Positions 39,044 to 49,400 of a stretch of DNA of 64,000 nucleotides are shown here, in pieces (the first letter of the stretch is position 1; each line of letters begins with the position of its first letter). The stretch comes from Emticicia oligotrophica DSM 17448 (GTDB lineage Bacteria; Bacteroidota; Bacteroidia; Cytophagales; Spirosomataceae), in contig NC_018748.1 in assembly GCF_000263195.1 (NCBI RefSeq), forward strand, positions 3,658,001-3,722,000, in the 5' to 3' direction. The position numbers and the translations under genes were made by a program. A model generated the notes under the pieces. That model made no database searches. It had not been told where the DNA came from and saw only the letters and a list, made by a program, of their open reading frames with translations.

Positions 39044-42000
39044 ATGAAAACGTACATATATTTGATTTTTACTTGTATTTGTTTTAACTCGTTTGGACAG
39101 GAAAGAAAATTAGAGATTGATTTTGAAGCCATAAAGTCTTCTTTAAAAGTTGCTAAATTAGAAAAAGCAATAAGAGCCTCCAATAATACCAATGATGAAC
39201 GCCCAATTATTAAACTCCCATTGATAGATGGAACTTTGAAGGCCTTTTATTTTATGGAGTCTCCTATTTGGGAGAAAGTAGAGGATATGGCAAAGGCAGA
39301 GATACAGACATATTCTGGAGTAAGTGTTGATAACGATGGCTTCTTAGCTCGAATCACTATTTCTTCATTAGGGTTATCTGCAATAATACGAAGTCCAAGT
39401 GCATATTACATAATAGAGGTAGAAGATTTGCCAAACAATAAATATATTATTTATCCACTTGGGTCAAAACGAAATATTAAATGCGAGGTTGGAGAAAACT
39501 CATTAATAAAAAATGTTGAGAGCAAATTTAAACTTAGTAATCAATTATCTTCTGCTCCTTTTCCTAATGGAACTTATTTGAGAGTATATAGATTTGCCGC
39601 TGCTGCAACGGGTGAATTTACAACTAACATTGGGAGTGGAAGTAGAACAACCGCTCTACAAAGAATTACTGAAATCGTTAATCTTATTAGCTTAATTTAC
39701 GAAAGTGAAGTAGCGATTCGTTTTTCATTGGTTGCGGAAACCACTAATAAAAATTTAATTTTTTCTGATGCTTCAACAGACCCCTTTTCACCATCAGGTT
39801 CTGCAAGTGCTGATGCCTCGCAAAATGGGTTTAACTTAATGTCGTCGAATCAAGGAAGTTTTGCCAATTTCCTCCCTTATGTCAATTATGATATTGGACA
39901 TACATTCCATTTTGTTTCGGGTTCATCAGGTAGCGGACAAGCCGGCCCAACTCCCTGCACAAATTCGTATAAAGCACGTGGCTGGACTCAAATGGGACTT
40001 AACTATTCAACGGGAATTGTAGCTAATATCGCAGCACATGAAATTGGACATCAATTTGAAGCCCACCATACCTTTAATGCTAGAGGAGGAACATCAAGCG
40101 AGCCGACTGTATGTTCTGATCAATGGGATGGAACTTCTGCTGTCGAACCTGGCGGTGGAGTTACCCTAATGGGTTATGGACAAGTTTGCTCGTCGCCAAA
40201 TTACACATTAACTGGCAAAGTTGATAATAGTTTTTTTCATACAAAAAGCATAGAGCAAATACTACAAAGTGATGGTTTTGGGGCAGCTGGAGCAAATGGT
40301 TGTGCGAATCTGATTGCAACCGGTAATTCATTACCAGTTGCAAATGCTGGTCCAGATGTAGTGATGCCTGTAAATACACCATTTACATTGACAGGCAGTG
40401 CCACAGATAACGATAATACTGATGTGCTAACCTATACTTGGGAAGAATATGATATTGCAACATTAGACGATAAAGGTGCTTTGGGAGCTACGGTTACAGG
40501 TAGGGGTGGTTATTCTGCTGTAAATAGTCCAAATACTGCTCCACTTTTTAGAAGCTATATTCCCTCAATAACAGGCTATACGCGTACTTTTCCGGATATG
40601 CAGTATGTGTTAAATAATGTAAATAATGGGAGTCCTAATTCTGGAGAAGATTTACCACAAGTTGGTAGGATTATGAAATTTAGATTAACTGTTCGGGATA
40701 ATAAAGTTAATGGGGGAGGAATTGATTCGGACGAAAGAATAATAAATGTAGATGCGAGTAAAGGACCATTCACTTTAACTTCTCCTAATGGAGGGAATGT
40801 TTTGAATGCTGGAAGTAGTTTAATAATTACGTGGCAAGTAAACGGTACAGATGTTCTCAGTTCTAACGTGAAAATTTTACTTTCAATAGATGGTGGGAAC
40901 TCTTTTCCGATAATATTGGTCGCTAATACTCCAAACGATAATAACGAAATAGTCACGGTACCTAATAATGTGGCATCTTCCACAACTTGTCGTATCAAAA
41001 TAGTAAGTCTAAATGATACAACATTTGAATTTTTCGATGTTTCAGATAGTAATTTTACAATTAGTTCATCATGTTTAGCAAATAATAGCTATATATGTCC
41101 GACTAATACAATTTCTGAACAATCTGGGAATGCAATTTTTAATTTAGGTTTAAACTATTATCCAGCGAATAAAATTATAGGTGGTAAGAAGGTTTATTCA
41201 ACAAGTGGAAGTGTAAATAGAACTTTATTTCTATACACAAATAACAGCTATACTACTTGTACAAACGCTGGTTTTCAAGTCAATTCAATTTTAATTTCAT
41301 TTCGTGTCTCAAAGCCAGGGGTGTATAATATTTCTGCTTTAACAAATACGGCATCTTCAAGGTCATTTACAGTTTATTCATCAACAAGTTTAAGTTGCAA
41401 TACTTTTATTGGCAGTAACTCCTATGATGCAGGAGGTGGCAGTTATTCAAGGATAACAAGTCGGGATATTTTCCTGAATGAGTGTATTGATTATTACATC
41501 GTTGTTTATTTGGGAAGTTCAAGTACGCCTACAATTGATTTATCAATTATTGGCGATGGTGACGTTATTGAAGTTTCATCGAATCCACAAGGAGTAAATT
41601 ATACTTATGTGGCTGTAAATCAATCTAATAGTCAAATTGCGGCAGTTTCATCTAATTCAGACTTTACTAGTCTAAGCCAAGGAAATTATAAAATTTATGG
41701 TTTGGAATATCAAAATACCATAAATCCAACAATTTTTTTGAATCAGACTATCTCTCAGGTATATAATTCAAATAACTGTATTTTGTTTAGTACAAATTCA
41801 AAAACAATTACCGTTCTAGAAAGTCCATGTTTAACTAATATACTCCTTATAAGTCCAAATAACAATATTGGTACGGGGACGCAATTAATACAAGCTTCGG
41901 CAACTGCTTTAAATGCTGGAATTACGGCATCAAATAAAATTACTGGTACTGGAACAAGAGCTATTTTTCAGGCAAAAACATTATTATTGCAAAGTGGATT

Positions 42001-42052
42001 TGAAGTAAATGCGGGTTCAATATTCAGAGCGGAAGTAGGAGGGTGTAATTAG
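39044..42052 (+). CDS. Reprolysin-like zinc metalloprotease, secreted, with 3-coathanger-stack C-terminus
   Basis: 1002 residues with signal peptide (MKTYIYLIFTCICFNSFGQ). The M12B/reprolysin-like catalytic domain spans about 180-430: YLRVYRFAAAATGEFTTNIG, a GHTFHFVSGS strand, and the zinc site AHEIGHQFEAHHTF (H-E-x-x-H-x-x-x-x-x-H). Ig/PKD-like modules follow (PVANAGPDVVMPVNTPFTLT; GPFTLTSPNGGNVLNAGSSL). The last 60 residues (ITGTGTRAIFQAKTLLLQSG, then SIFRAEVGGC) are the 3-coathanger-stack domain common in Cytophagales secreted proteins. It is a secreted endopeptidase; export by T9SS is possible but no type A sorting motif is seen. Confidence 0.9.
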   Translation: MKTYIYLIFTCICFNSFGQERKLEIDFEAIKSSLKVAKLEKAIRASNNTNDERPIIKLPLIDGTLKAFYFMESPIWEKVEDMAKAEIQTYSGVSVDNDGFLARITISSLGLSAIIRSPSAYYIIEVEDLPNNKYIIYPLGSKRNIKCEVGENSLIKNVESKFKLSNQLSSAPFPNGTYLRVYRFAAAATGEFTTNIGSGSRTTALQRITEIVNLISLIYESEVAIRFSLVAETTNKNLIFSDASTDPFSPSGSASADASQNGFNLMSSNQGSFANFLPYVNYDIGHTFHFVSGSSGSGQAGPTPCTNSYKARGWTQMGLNYSTGIVANIAAHEIGHQFEAHHTFNARGGTSSEPTVCSDQWDGTSAVEPGGGVTLMGYGQVCSSPNYTLTGKVDNSFFHTKSIEQILQSDGFGAAGANGCANLIATGNSLPVANAGPDVVMPVNTPFTLTGSATDNDNTDVLTYTWEEYDIATLDDKGALGATVTGRGGYSAVNSPNTAPLFRSYIPSITGYTRTFPDMQYVLNNVNNGSPNSGEDLPQVGRIMKFRLTVRDNKVNGGGIDSDERIINVDASKGPFTLTSPNGGNVLNAGSSLIITWQVNGTDVLSSNVKILLSIDGGNSFPIILVANTPNDNNEIVTVPNNVASSTTCRIKIVSLNDTTFEFFDVSDSNFTISSSCLANNSYICPTNTISEQSGNAIFNLGLNYYPANKIIGGKKVYSTSGSVNRTLFLYTNNSYTTCTNAGFQVNSILISFRVSKPGVYNISALTNTASSRSFTVYSSTSLSCNTFIGSNSYDAGGGSYSRITSRDIFLNECIDYYIVVYLGSSSTPTIDLSIIGDGDVIEVSSNPQGVNYTYVAVNQSNSQIAAVSSNSDFTSLSQGNYKIYGLEYQNTINPTIFLNQTISQVYNSNNCILFSTNSKTITVLESPCLTNILLISPNNNIGTGTQLIQASATALNAGITASNKITGTGTRAIFQAKTLLLQSGFEVNAGSIFRAEVGGCN

Positions 42053-42486
42053 AAAATTAATCCTGATTCGTCAATTTTCTTTTTAGCTTATATTTGTTCA
42101 AAATTGCTATTATAGAATTCTATAATTATTTATGACAAATGTGCTAGATAAATCAGAAGTTTGGGAAAGCAAGAATACAAGTAATTTATAAATAATGAGT
42201 TGCAGAGCTATGGGTAGAAATTTTTGTTAGTATCATAAATGCTTCATTTATTTAAGTTTTCAATCATTGCATAATTGGTCATACTATATAATATTTTTCT
42301 TAATAAAAAAGGTATTAAAATAGAACACGTATATAAACACAGAAGAAGTCTTTATTCTTATTTTTCGGTATTAATTTGAAAAAAAACACCCCAATTTTCA
42401 AAGCAGTTCTAGAAAGGGGAAAGGAATAAATTATACGCTTAAAGTTGACAATTAATTTTGGTTAATAAATTTTCTTACATTGTGTT
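42053..42486. other. Intergenic region without recognised features
   Basis: AT-rich, between convergent genes. No open frame of note and no strong hairpin was found. Confidence 0.5.
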
Positions 42487-43332
42487 TTAGTTTTGTAGAT
42501 TGATAATTCTGTAAAAACCATTAGGGTTTAAAGATTCATAATCTGGAAAATCTAAAAATGTGAAAATAAAATAATTGTATCTTTTCCCAAGAAAGCCTCC
42601 CTTTTGAAACGAATTTTCTGAGCAGAAAACTATTTCTTTTGTAGAGCCAACCTTAATTTTATCATGCAAATAATAACTATTTCGGCTATTACATTCTTTA
42701 AGTGGGAAATCCTTTTTTTTCAAGTCAGTTAATTTTTTTATTTGAATTTTTATTGGAATAGGCTCCCCATAAACCGATACGTCACCGAAAACTTGGATTT
42801 TTAGGGTAAGAGAGTTTGAGGTATAATTATTTGAATAATAAATTTCAGTTTCAGTTAATAATAGATGTAATTTCTTAATTTCGTTTTTAAGATAAATATT
42901 TTCAGTTTTCAATTGCCTAGAGATATTTTCTAAGGAATCAATCTTGTTAAAATATCTATTTCTAGAAATTTCAATTCTAGTTTTTTCTTTTTCTAATTCA
43001 TCTATATCTGCCTTTACTGATTCTATTTCTTTATTTAATTCTTCAACTTTAACTGTTTGGTTTTGAATTTGAGTCAAATACCACCTTTCTTTTGAGTGCC
43101 AGTCAGTAGCATTGTCATTTTTTTCCTTGATTCGAGCCTTTCGAAGCCAATAAATTTGTTTCTCTGCTTCCCTTAAACTTATTGTCAAATTCTCTACAGT
43201 TTTATTTAAAGTATAAATATCAAGAGCCATTTTTTCTGCAGCACGACTAGGATTCCTATGCGTTGAACTTAGCAGAATACTATCTTTGGATAATGCAGTT
43301 GAAAGCAAAATTATTGTAAAAATAATTCTCAT
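42487..43332 (-). CDS. Hypothetical secreted coiled-coil protein
   Basis: 281 residues, not recognised. MRIIFTIILLSTALSKDSIL looks like a signal peptide or N-terminal anchor. Residues about 33-160 form a long heptad-rich coiled coil (TVENLTISLREAEKQIYWLR, VEELNKEIESVKADIDELEK), and the last 100 residues are beta-rich (LTLKIQVFGDVSVYGEPIPI). It follows the small membrane protein gene with 1 bp between them, so the two are surely one operon and may form one envelope complex. Confidence 0.7.
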   Translation of the reverse strand: MRIIFTIILLSTALSKDSILLSSTHRNPSRAAEKMALDIYTLNKTVENLTISLREAEKQIYWLRKARIKEKNDNATDWHSKERWYLTQIQNQTVKVEELNKEIESVKADIDELEKEKTRIEISRNRYFNKIDSLENISRQLKTENIYLKNEIKKLHLLLTETEIYYSNNYTSNSLTLKIQVFGDVSVYGEPIPIKIQIKKLTDLKKKDFPLKECNSRNSYYLHDKIKVGSTKEIVFCSENSFQKGGFLGKRYNYFIFTFLDFPDYESLNPNGFYRIINLQN

Positions 43333-43333
43333 T

Positions 43334-43768
43334 TTATTTTAATAGATTTAGTTGTCGATTTATTTCACTACTATCGCATTTACCATCTTCAATGTCTTTC
43401 TTTATTATCTCTAGTATGGTAATATTATAATTGATTTCGTTATTGTTAGAACTTGAGAGTTTTGATGTATACTGTTCCAACATAATATCAATTTTATCTT
43501 TATATTCACATTGAACGACTTCTTTTTTTTTAAAAAAAAGTAAGTTTAGTATTATTAAAAAAGAACCTAAAGCAAGCATTCTTTTTCCGTAAATTAATGA
43601 CCGCTCAGATAATTCTGGGTTTGGCTTTACCCATTTTGAATCAGCAATAAATGACAACAAAAATAGGGCACATCCGAGAAGAAATATGCATCCTCCGATA
43701 AATACTAACGGATATTCGGTAAAAAATAAAACTAACTCTTTGATTTCTTTATTCATAATTGATGTCAA
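43334..43768 (-). CDS. Hypothetical two-helix membrane protein
   Basis: 144 residues, not recognised. Two hydrophobic segments at about 17-42 (YPLVFIGGCIFLLGCALFLL) and 67-85 (RMLALGSFLIILNLLFF), separated by a charged loop, then a soluble C-terminal tail with a possible helix. Met5 is an alternative start. First gene of the pair with the coiled-coil protein; both sit in an otherwise gene-poor stretch. Confidence 0.65.
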   Translation of the reverse strand: MTSIMNKEIKELVLFFTEYPLVFIGGCIFLLGCALFLLSFIADSKWVKPNPELSERSLIYGKRMLALGSFLIILNLLFFKKKEVVQCEYKDKIDIMLEQYTSKLSSSNNNEINYNITILEIIKKDIEDGKCDSSEINRQLNLLK

Positions 43769-45049
43769 AAAAATAAGATAATTCAGGTTTTTTAAATTTT
43801 AATGTAAATGCAATTTAAAGGCATTAGCATAAACATAGTTCGAACATACGTTCCAGAGTGCAATGAATGGGTAATAATTTTGAGAAACCGTATAAAGCTA
43901 CAGCCATTTCGTCATGCAGTAGTTATAAGAGTTTTGATGTTAAGTTGGCTCTTTTTTCTTTTTATATCTTTGAATTGAAAATTCTCGACTTTTGATTTGT
44001 TACGGCTTTCACAGAGAAGTACTTACTTAACTAGAAACTCTAAATTCCACCTTGTAGGGAAGATAAAGCATTTGATATTAATCAAAATAAAATTGTGTCT
44101 TTTTATTCATCAGTTTAACACCCCTTAGTCAACATCTATAAATGTAATGAGCATTTGCATTATCAAGATGAAATTTAAATTGAACTTTTCTATAAAAAAC
44201 GAAAATGACTAAAATATAATATAGACAATTCTTTCATTCTATTTCATATAAGCTTTGCTAATTAAGGTTTTGCAAGCAGATATATAATATTTTACTCAAA
44301 GAAAACAATTATTAATGGTAGTTCCCTTAAAAAATTAGAATATTTATCTAATGGTTTTTTATCCGTAAATTGATTCTAGGATGAGATGAAAGGAAGTGAT
44401 GATAGATTACATTTCGCACAACGTCCTCCATTATGATGGTTTGGGATTAGCAATAAAGTAGTCTAACATTCAAAGTTTGTAATTGTGTGTTTGGGGAGAA
44501 ATCAATCCAAACAAAATTAAAGCTGAACAATCTAATAAGTATAGCAAATATGAGTTCAATTATTTTATTCAATAATAGTAAGCACGCGTGCTGGTGTAAA
44601 CCCGTGATTTTACATTAGCACTTACAAACCCTAAATAATGGTATCAGATTTGAGATTATATTTGACAATGTTCATCATAAACTACGTGGTTTAATATTTT
44701 TTACATTTAGACATAAGCTACAGTTGTAGGTTGTATTTATATTTTACTTTAAACAATAGGATTTAATTTCTTTAAAGGAGACATAATTGACTCAAAATCA
44801 TGTTAAAAATGATATTTCCACTTCATCACCGTTTGATGTTAGTTGTCACCTAATTTATGACATTTATGCTTGTATTGTTTTTATTTTATATTTTTTAAGA
44901 TAAAAAATATAACATTTACGAAAGTGTTTTCATCATTTTCTTGGTGGTTGTAATTAATAAATTTTATCATTTTTATAGTATTAATAAGTAAAAACGTGTT
45001 ACAGACGCCCCCCAAAAAAAACTTAAAAATTAAATTATTGGTATTCAAA
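43769..45049. other. 1.3-kb gene-poor AT-rich region
   Basis: I found no convincing coding sequence, RNA gene or strong repeat. Only short frames occur, such as the one overlapping the start of the next gene on the other strand, and none shows a domain or signal peptide worth calling. Confidence 0.5.
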
Positions 45050-46036
45050 ATGCCAAGTGAATATTCTATTGCAAACATTTTTTTTGTTGTGGTATTCTTA
45101 TTTTGTTTTTCAATTGTTGAAACTATCGCACAAAAGGTATACGAACCTTGGAGGCGGTACGAAAAAACTTCCCAAATTGAGTTTGGAATAGGTACTAGTA
45201 ATTATCTTGGTGATATTCATCCTATTGATAATATTTATTCGTATCAGAGTTCAATTAGATGGAATACGTCATTGTCTTATATTAAGCAAATTACGCCTTT
45301 TTATTCCTTAAAAATAGCATTTTCTTGGGTGCGATTGGCAGGAGATGACTATGTATTTACCAAAAATCAAGTTTCTAAGACGGATAATTTTGATATCAAT
45401 TTTTTAAGAAATTTAAGCTTTAGAAATGATTTAAAAGAGGTTTCATACGTAAGTATTATTAATCTTAAGAGTGGTTTTTTTGCCCGTAATTTTAAAAATA
45501 GGCCGCAAATGATTCCATATTTTCTTTTGGGTACATCATTAATTAAACATCAGCCTTTAGCGAGAGAAATATATACACAAACAATTGGTTTGGGTGAGTG
45601 GAGAAAGATTAACGTTAGTCAATCGAAGAGAAATATTGCTTTTGCAATACCCACAGGCATTGGATTAAAAGGTAGGGTATCCGAAAAATTTGATTTAAAT
45701 TTTGAATTAAACTATCATTTTGTTTTTACTGATAATTTAGATGATATTATCGGTAGGCCCTTTCCTAAAAATGAGTTAATAGGAAATACAGATTTTACAA
45801 ATAGGAGTACCGAAAAGTTTACAGCTAATAATGGTTTTAATCGCACGAACTTGTATAACATTGTTGCTCAAAGACAAGGGTTTAGCTTTTTTAATGGATT
45901 GGGTACAAATCTTTTTCCTACGATTGGATACCCCAATACTACACCAGAAAGGGGTGATAAAAAGAACGATTCATTTTTGATGATTTCTGTAAAAGTACAA
46001 TACTATTTATCGAAAAGGGATAGGTGTAAATATTAA
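45050..46036 (+). CDS. Predicted outer-membrane beta-barrel protein (DUF6089-like)
   Basis: About 328 residues from ATG 45050; signal peptide IANIFFVVVFLFCFSIVETI then AQ. The mature protein starts with QIEFGIGTSNYLGDIHPIDN, the G-x-x-N-Y-x-G-D pattern of DUF6089-like barrels, followed by amphipathic strands and a C-terminal SFLMISVKVQYYLSKR. The frame is open from a GTG at 44996, but that would put 18 basic/hydrophilic residues before the signal peptide. It lies 433 bp before the giant T9SS adhesin on the same strand and might help secrete or anchor it; this is inference, since it lacks the PorP/SprF signature. Confidence 0.7.
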   Translation: MPSEYSIANIFFVVVFLFCFSIVETIAQKVYEPWRRYEKTSQIEFGIGTSNYLGDIHPIDNIYSYQSSIRWNTSLSYIKQITPFYSLKIAFSWVRLAGDDYVFTKNQVSKTDNFDINFLRNLSFRNDLKEVSYVSIINLKSGFFARNFKNRPQMIPYFLLGTSLIKHQPLAREIYTQTIGLGEWRKINVSQSKRNIAFAIPTGIGLKGRVSEKFDLNFELNYHFVFTDNLDDIIGRPFPKNELIGNTDFTNRSTEKFTANNGFNRTNLYNIVAQRQGFSFFNGLGTNLFPTIGYPNTTPERGDKKNDSFLMISVKVQYYLSKRDRCKY

Positions 46037-46469
46037 TAATTGTGATTAAACGGTTACGTTTTTTAAAAAGCATAGTCTAAATAAAATAGTGAAGTAGCTT
46101 TCTCTACAAAAAAATCTCTCGCTTTAAAATGACTAAAAAATGTGCTTTTACAAAATGAATTTCATGCTTTTGCTCGACACCTACTCAAGTTTACAATAAA
46201 TTTTGATTTCGTAATTTGAAACCCCAAAAAAAGCTAATCCTTTAATCAATATCCTAAAAGTAGTATTCCCATTCATTTTAAGTGAAAGAAACTTAAATCC
46301 ATAAAAATGTAAATCTTCAGTTATTAAAGAAATGATTTGAAGGATTTAGTAGTCGAAAGAAAGCAAATTTCAAAGAGTGTAATTAATGCCTTGGGCTTTT
46401 GAACTCATTAAAAATTAAAGTTTCAGTCTAAGATAAGATATAATCAGTATCCCAAAAATGATTTAAGTG
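46037..46469. other. Intergenic region upstream of the giant adhesin gene
   Basis: AT-rich, presumably holding the adhesin promoter or leader; no exact TAnnTTTG box or strong hairpin was identified. Confidence 0.4.
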
Positions 46470-49400
46470 ATGAAAAATTTTAAGAAAACTAATCAATTTG
46501 CCAAAATTATTCAAAAAAGCTATTTCTGGGCGTTTTTTGTATTTAGCCTATTTGAAAGTTTTATTACTTATGGGCAAGCTTGTACTGGTTCTTTAGGATC
46601 ACCAGTTGTAAAACAAGATTTTGGAACCAATGGTGGAACTTTTGAATTAACAACTTACTCCTACCAAAGTACCGAATGTCCAAATGATGGTAATTATTCT
46701 CTTCAACCAAAAACAGTTGCTTGTTTTTCAGGTAATTGGAATACACTAAATGAAGATCATACACCTAATGATATAAATGGCAATTTGATGATTGTAAATG
46801 CTGACCCCAATCCATCAAAGGTATTTTATATTCAAACAGTCAATAATCTTTGTCCTAATACTACTTATGAATTATCTGCTTACATAATTAATTTACTAAG
46901 ACAAGGAGTTTCAGGAGCTAAACCAAACATTAAATTCAAGATAGAAAAAACAGATGGAACTTTAATACAAGAATATTCGACTGGAAATATTGATTCACCA
47001 TCAAGTAATCCTGTGACTCCTTCAATGTGGGGTAGGTATGCTACTTTTTTCACAACATCAGCAGGAATGAATAGTGTAGTATTAAAACTTATTAACAATG
47101 CAGCAGGAGGGGGTGGAAATGATTTAGCCATAGATGATATTGCATTTAGTCCTTGTGGTCCATTGTTGAGTTCTAACTCAGGTGGAAGCAACACTAAAAT
47201 TGTATGTTCCGGTACTAATGTTACGCTGTCAACAAATCTTTCTGGTGGATACACCAGTCCTGAATATCAGTGGCAAGAAAGTAGTAATAACTTGGACTGG
47301 TCAAATATTGCAGGTCAAACAAATAGCACTTATACATTTTTATCCAGTAATACTGGAAGTACTGTAACAGCAAAGTATTTCCGTTCTTTAGCCTCTGAAG
47401 CGGGCAATATAAATAATGTCAATTGTAGAATTGAATCGAGCGTAACTCTAATAAAAACAATTCCTCAACCAATAGTCAATCAGCCAGTAAATTTAACAGT
47501 ATGTAATAACACACTTACAACTGTGAATTTTACAGGTATTGCTACGCGTTATAATTACACAAGTAGTGCAAATATTGGAATAACAACAACTAATGTGTCA
47601 GCTACCAATAATAATGCTTCTTTTACATTTACTGCACAAAATAATGGTACTTCACCAGTTAGCTCAACTATTACAGTGACTCCAATTTATCAGCAAGACT
47701 CGATCTGTCAAGGAGAAGCCAAAACATTCACAATTACAGTAAATCCAACACCAACAGTTGAAAAACCAAGCAATCAAGTAATCTGTAACAATACATTATC
47801 AACAACTGTCAATTTTAATGGAGCCGTTCCTGGAACAATATACAATTGGACGAATAATACTCCATCTATAGGATTGGCTAGTAGTGGTTCGGGTAATATT
47901 GGAAGTTTTACAGCCATAAATTCTGGTACTAATCCTATCACGGCCACCATAACTGTTACACCAAGTTATACAAATAATGGTAGGACCTGCGATGGTACAC
48001 CTCAAACATTCACAATTACAGTAAATCCAACACCAACAGTTGAAAAACCAAGTAATCAAGTTAACTGTAATAATACTTCGTCAAGTGCTATTAACTTTAG
48101 TGGTGCGGTAGCAGGAACAATATACAATTGGACAAATAATACTCCATCGATAGGATTAGCTACTAGCGGCTTGGGCAACATTGGGAGTTTTACAGCCATA
48201 AATACTGGTTCGAACCCAATAACAGCTACTATAACAGCTACACCAAGCTATACAAATGCAGGTAGGACATGCGAAGGAATACCTCAAGATTTTACATTTA
48301 CTGTAAATCCTACTCCTACAGTAACAAAACCTGTCAATCAAACTATCTGTGATAATTCTTCAACTACCTTGGTTAACTTTTCAGGAACTGTTTTAGGCAC
48401 GACATATAATTGGACAAATAATACCGCATCAATAGGATTAGCTGCGAATGGCTCAGGCAACATTGGGAGTTTTATAGTAACTAATACAGGTGCAACTCCT
48501 GTAACGAGTACCATAATTGTTACACCAAGTTATACAAATGCAGGAAAGACTTGCGAAGGAACACCTCAAACTTTTTCAATTACTGCAAATCCAAGACCGC
48601 AAGCTTTTGCAAGTCCAAATGAATTAAATATTTGTACCGGAGATAAAATAACTATAAATCTTTCTGATTCAAAAGGCGTATCTGGAACAACTACTTTCTC
48701 TTGGAATAGAGATAATTTATTGAATATCACTGGAGTCAATGGTGGTTCAAGTAATCCCATCTCAGGAGTTCTAATTAACACTACTAACTCAACTCAATCA
48801 ACTAATTTCATAATTACAGCAACCACTCAGGCCGGTTGTGTAAATACAACTAATGCTATTGTAAATGTAACCCCCCAATTGCTTGTCAGTATTTCTGGAA
48901 ATACTTTTTTTTGTGGAACTGGAAATTTAAATAATTCAACATTACTAACTGCTTTAGTTTCAGGTGGAAATAGTAGTTATTCATATCAATGGTATTTAAA
49001 TGGAAACACTATTTCAGGGGCAACAAGTGCAAACTATCAAGCTTCAACAGAAGGGAACTATTGGGTTGAGGTTAAGTCTGAATATTGTGCTAAAAATTCA
49101 AATACTTTAACTGTAAATCCTCCTTATAATTTAGGTGCTGCTCCTACTGTTACACCAAACCCAGTTACAATTTGCCAAAATTCAACTGCAAGTTTTATAG
49201 CGTCAAGTACTTCCACTTTAGGAACTATTTCTTGGTATACAAGTAGTAGCTCAAACTCTACTATTGCCACGGGGAATTCGTTTACCACTCCAACTTTAAA
49301 TAGCAGTCAAACCTATTATGTATCGAGAGTTTATCCTATCCCATTTACGAATCCAATTGTAACTTGTGAAACTTCCAGGACAGAAGTTCAGACCATAATC

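Noticed and set aside
43769-45049. Hidden gene or RNA in the 1.3-kb gap
   Set aside because: No frame with plausible composition and no structured or repeated element stood out by eye; a covariance-model search would be needed to claim an RNA.
45050-46036. PorP/SprF family assignment for the barrel before the adhesin
   Set aside because: The signature PorP/SprF N-terminus was not found; the GxxNYxGD pattern fits DUF6089-like barrels better.
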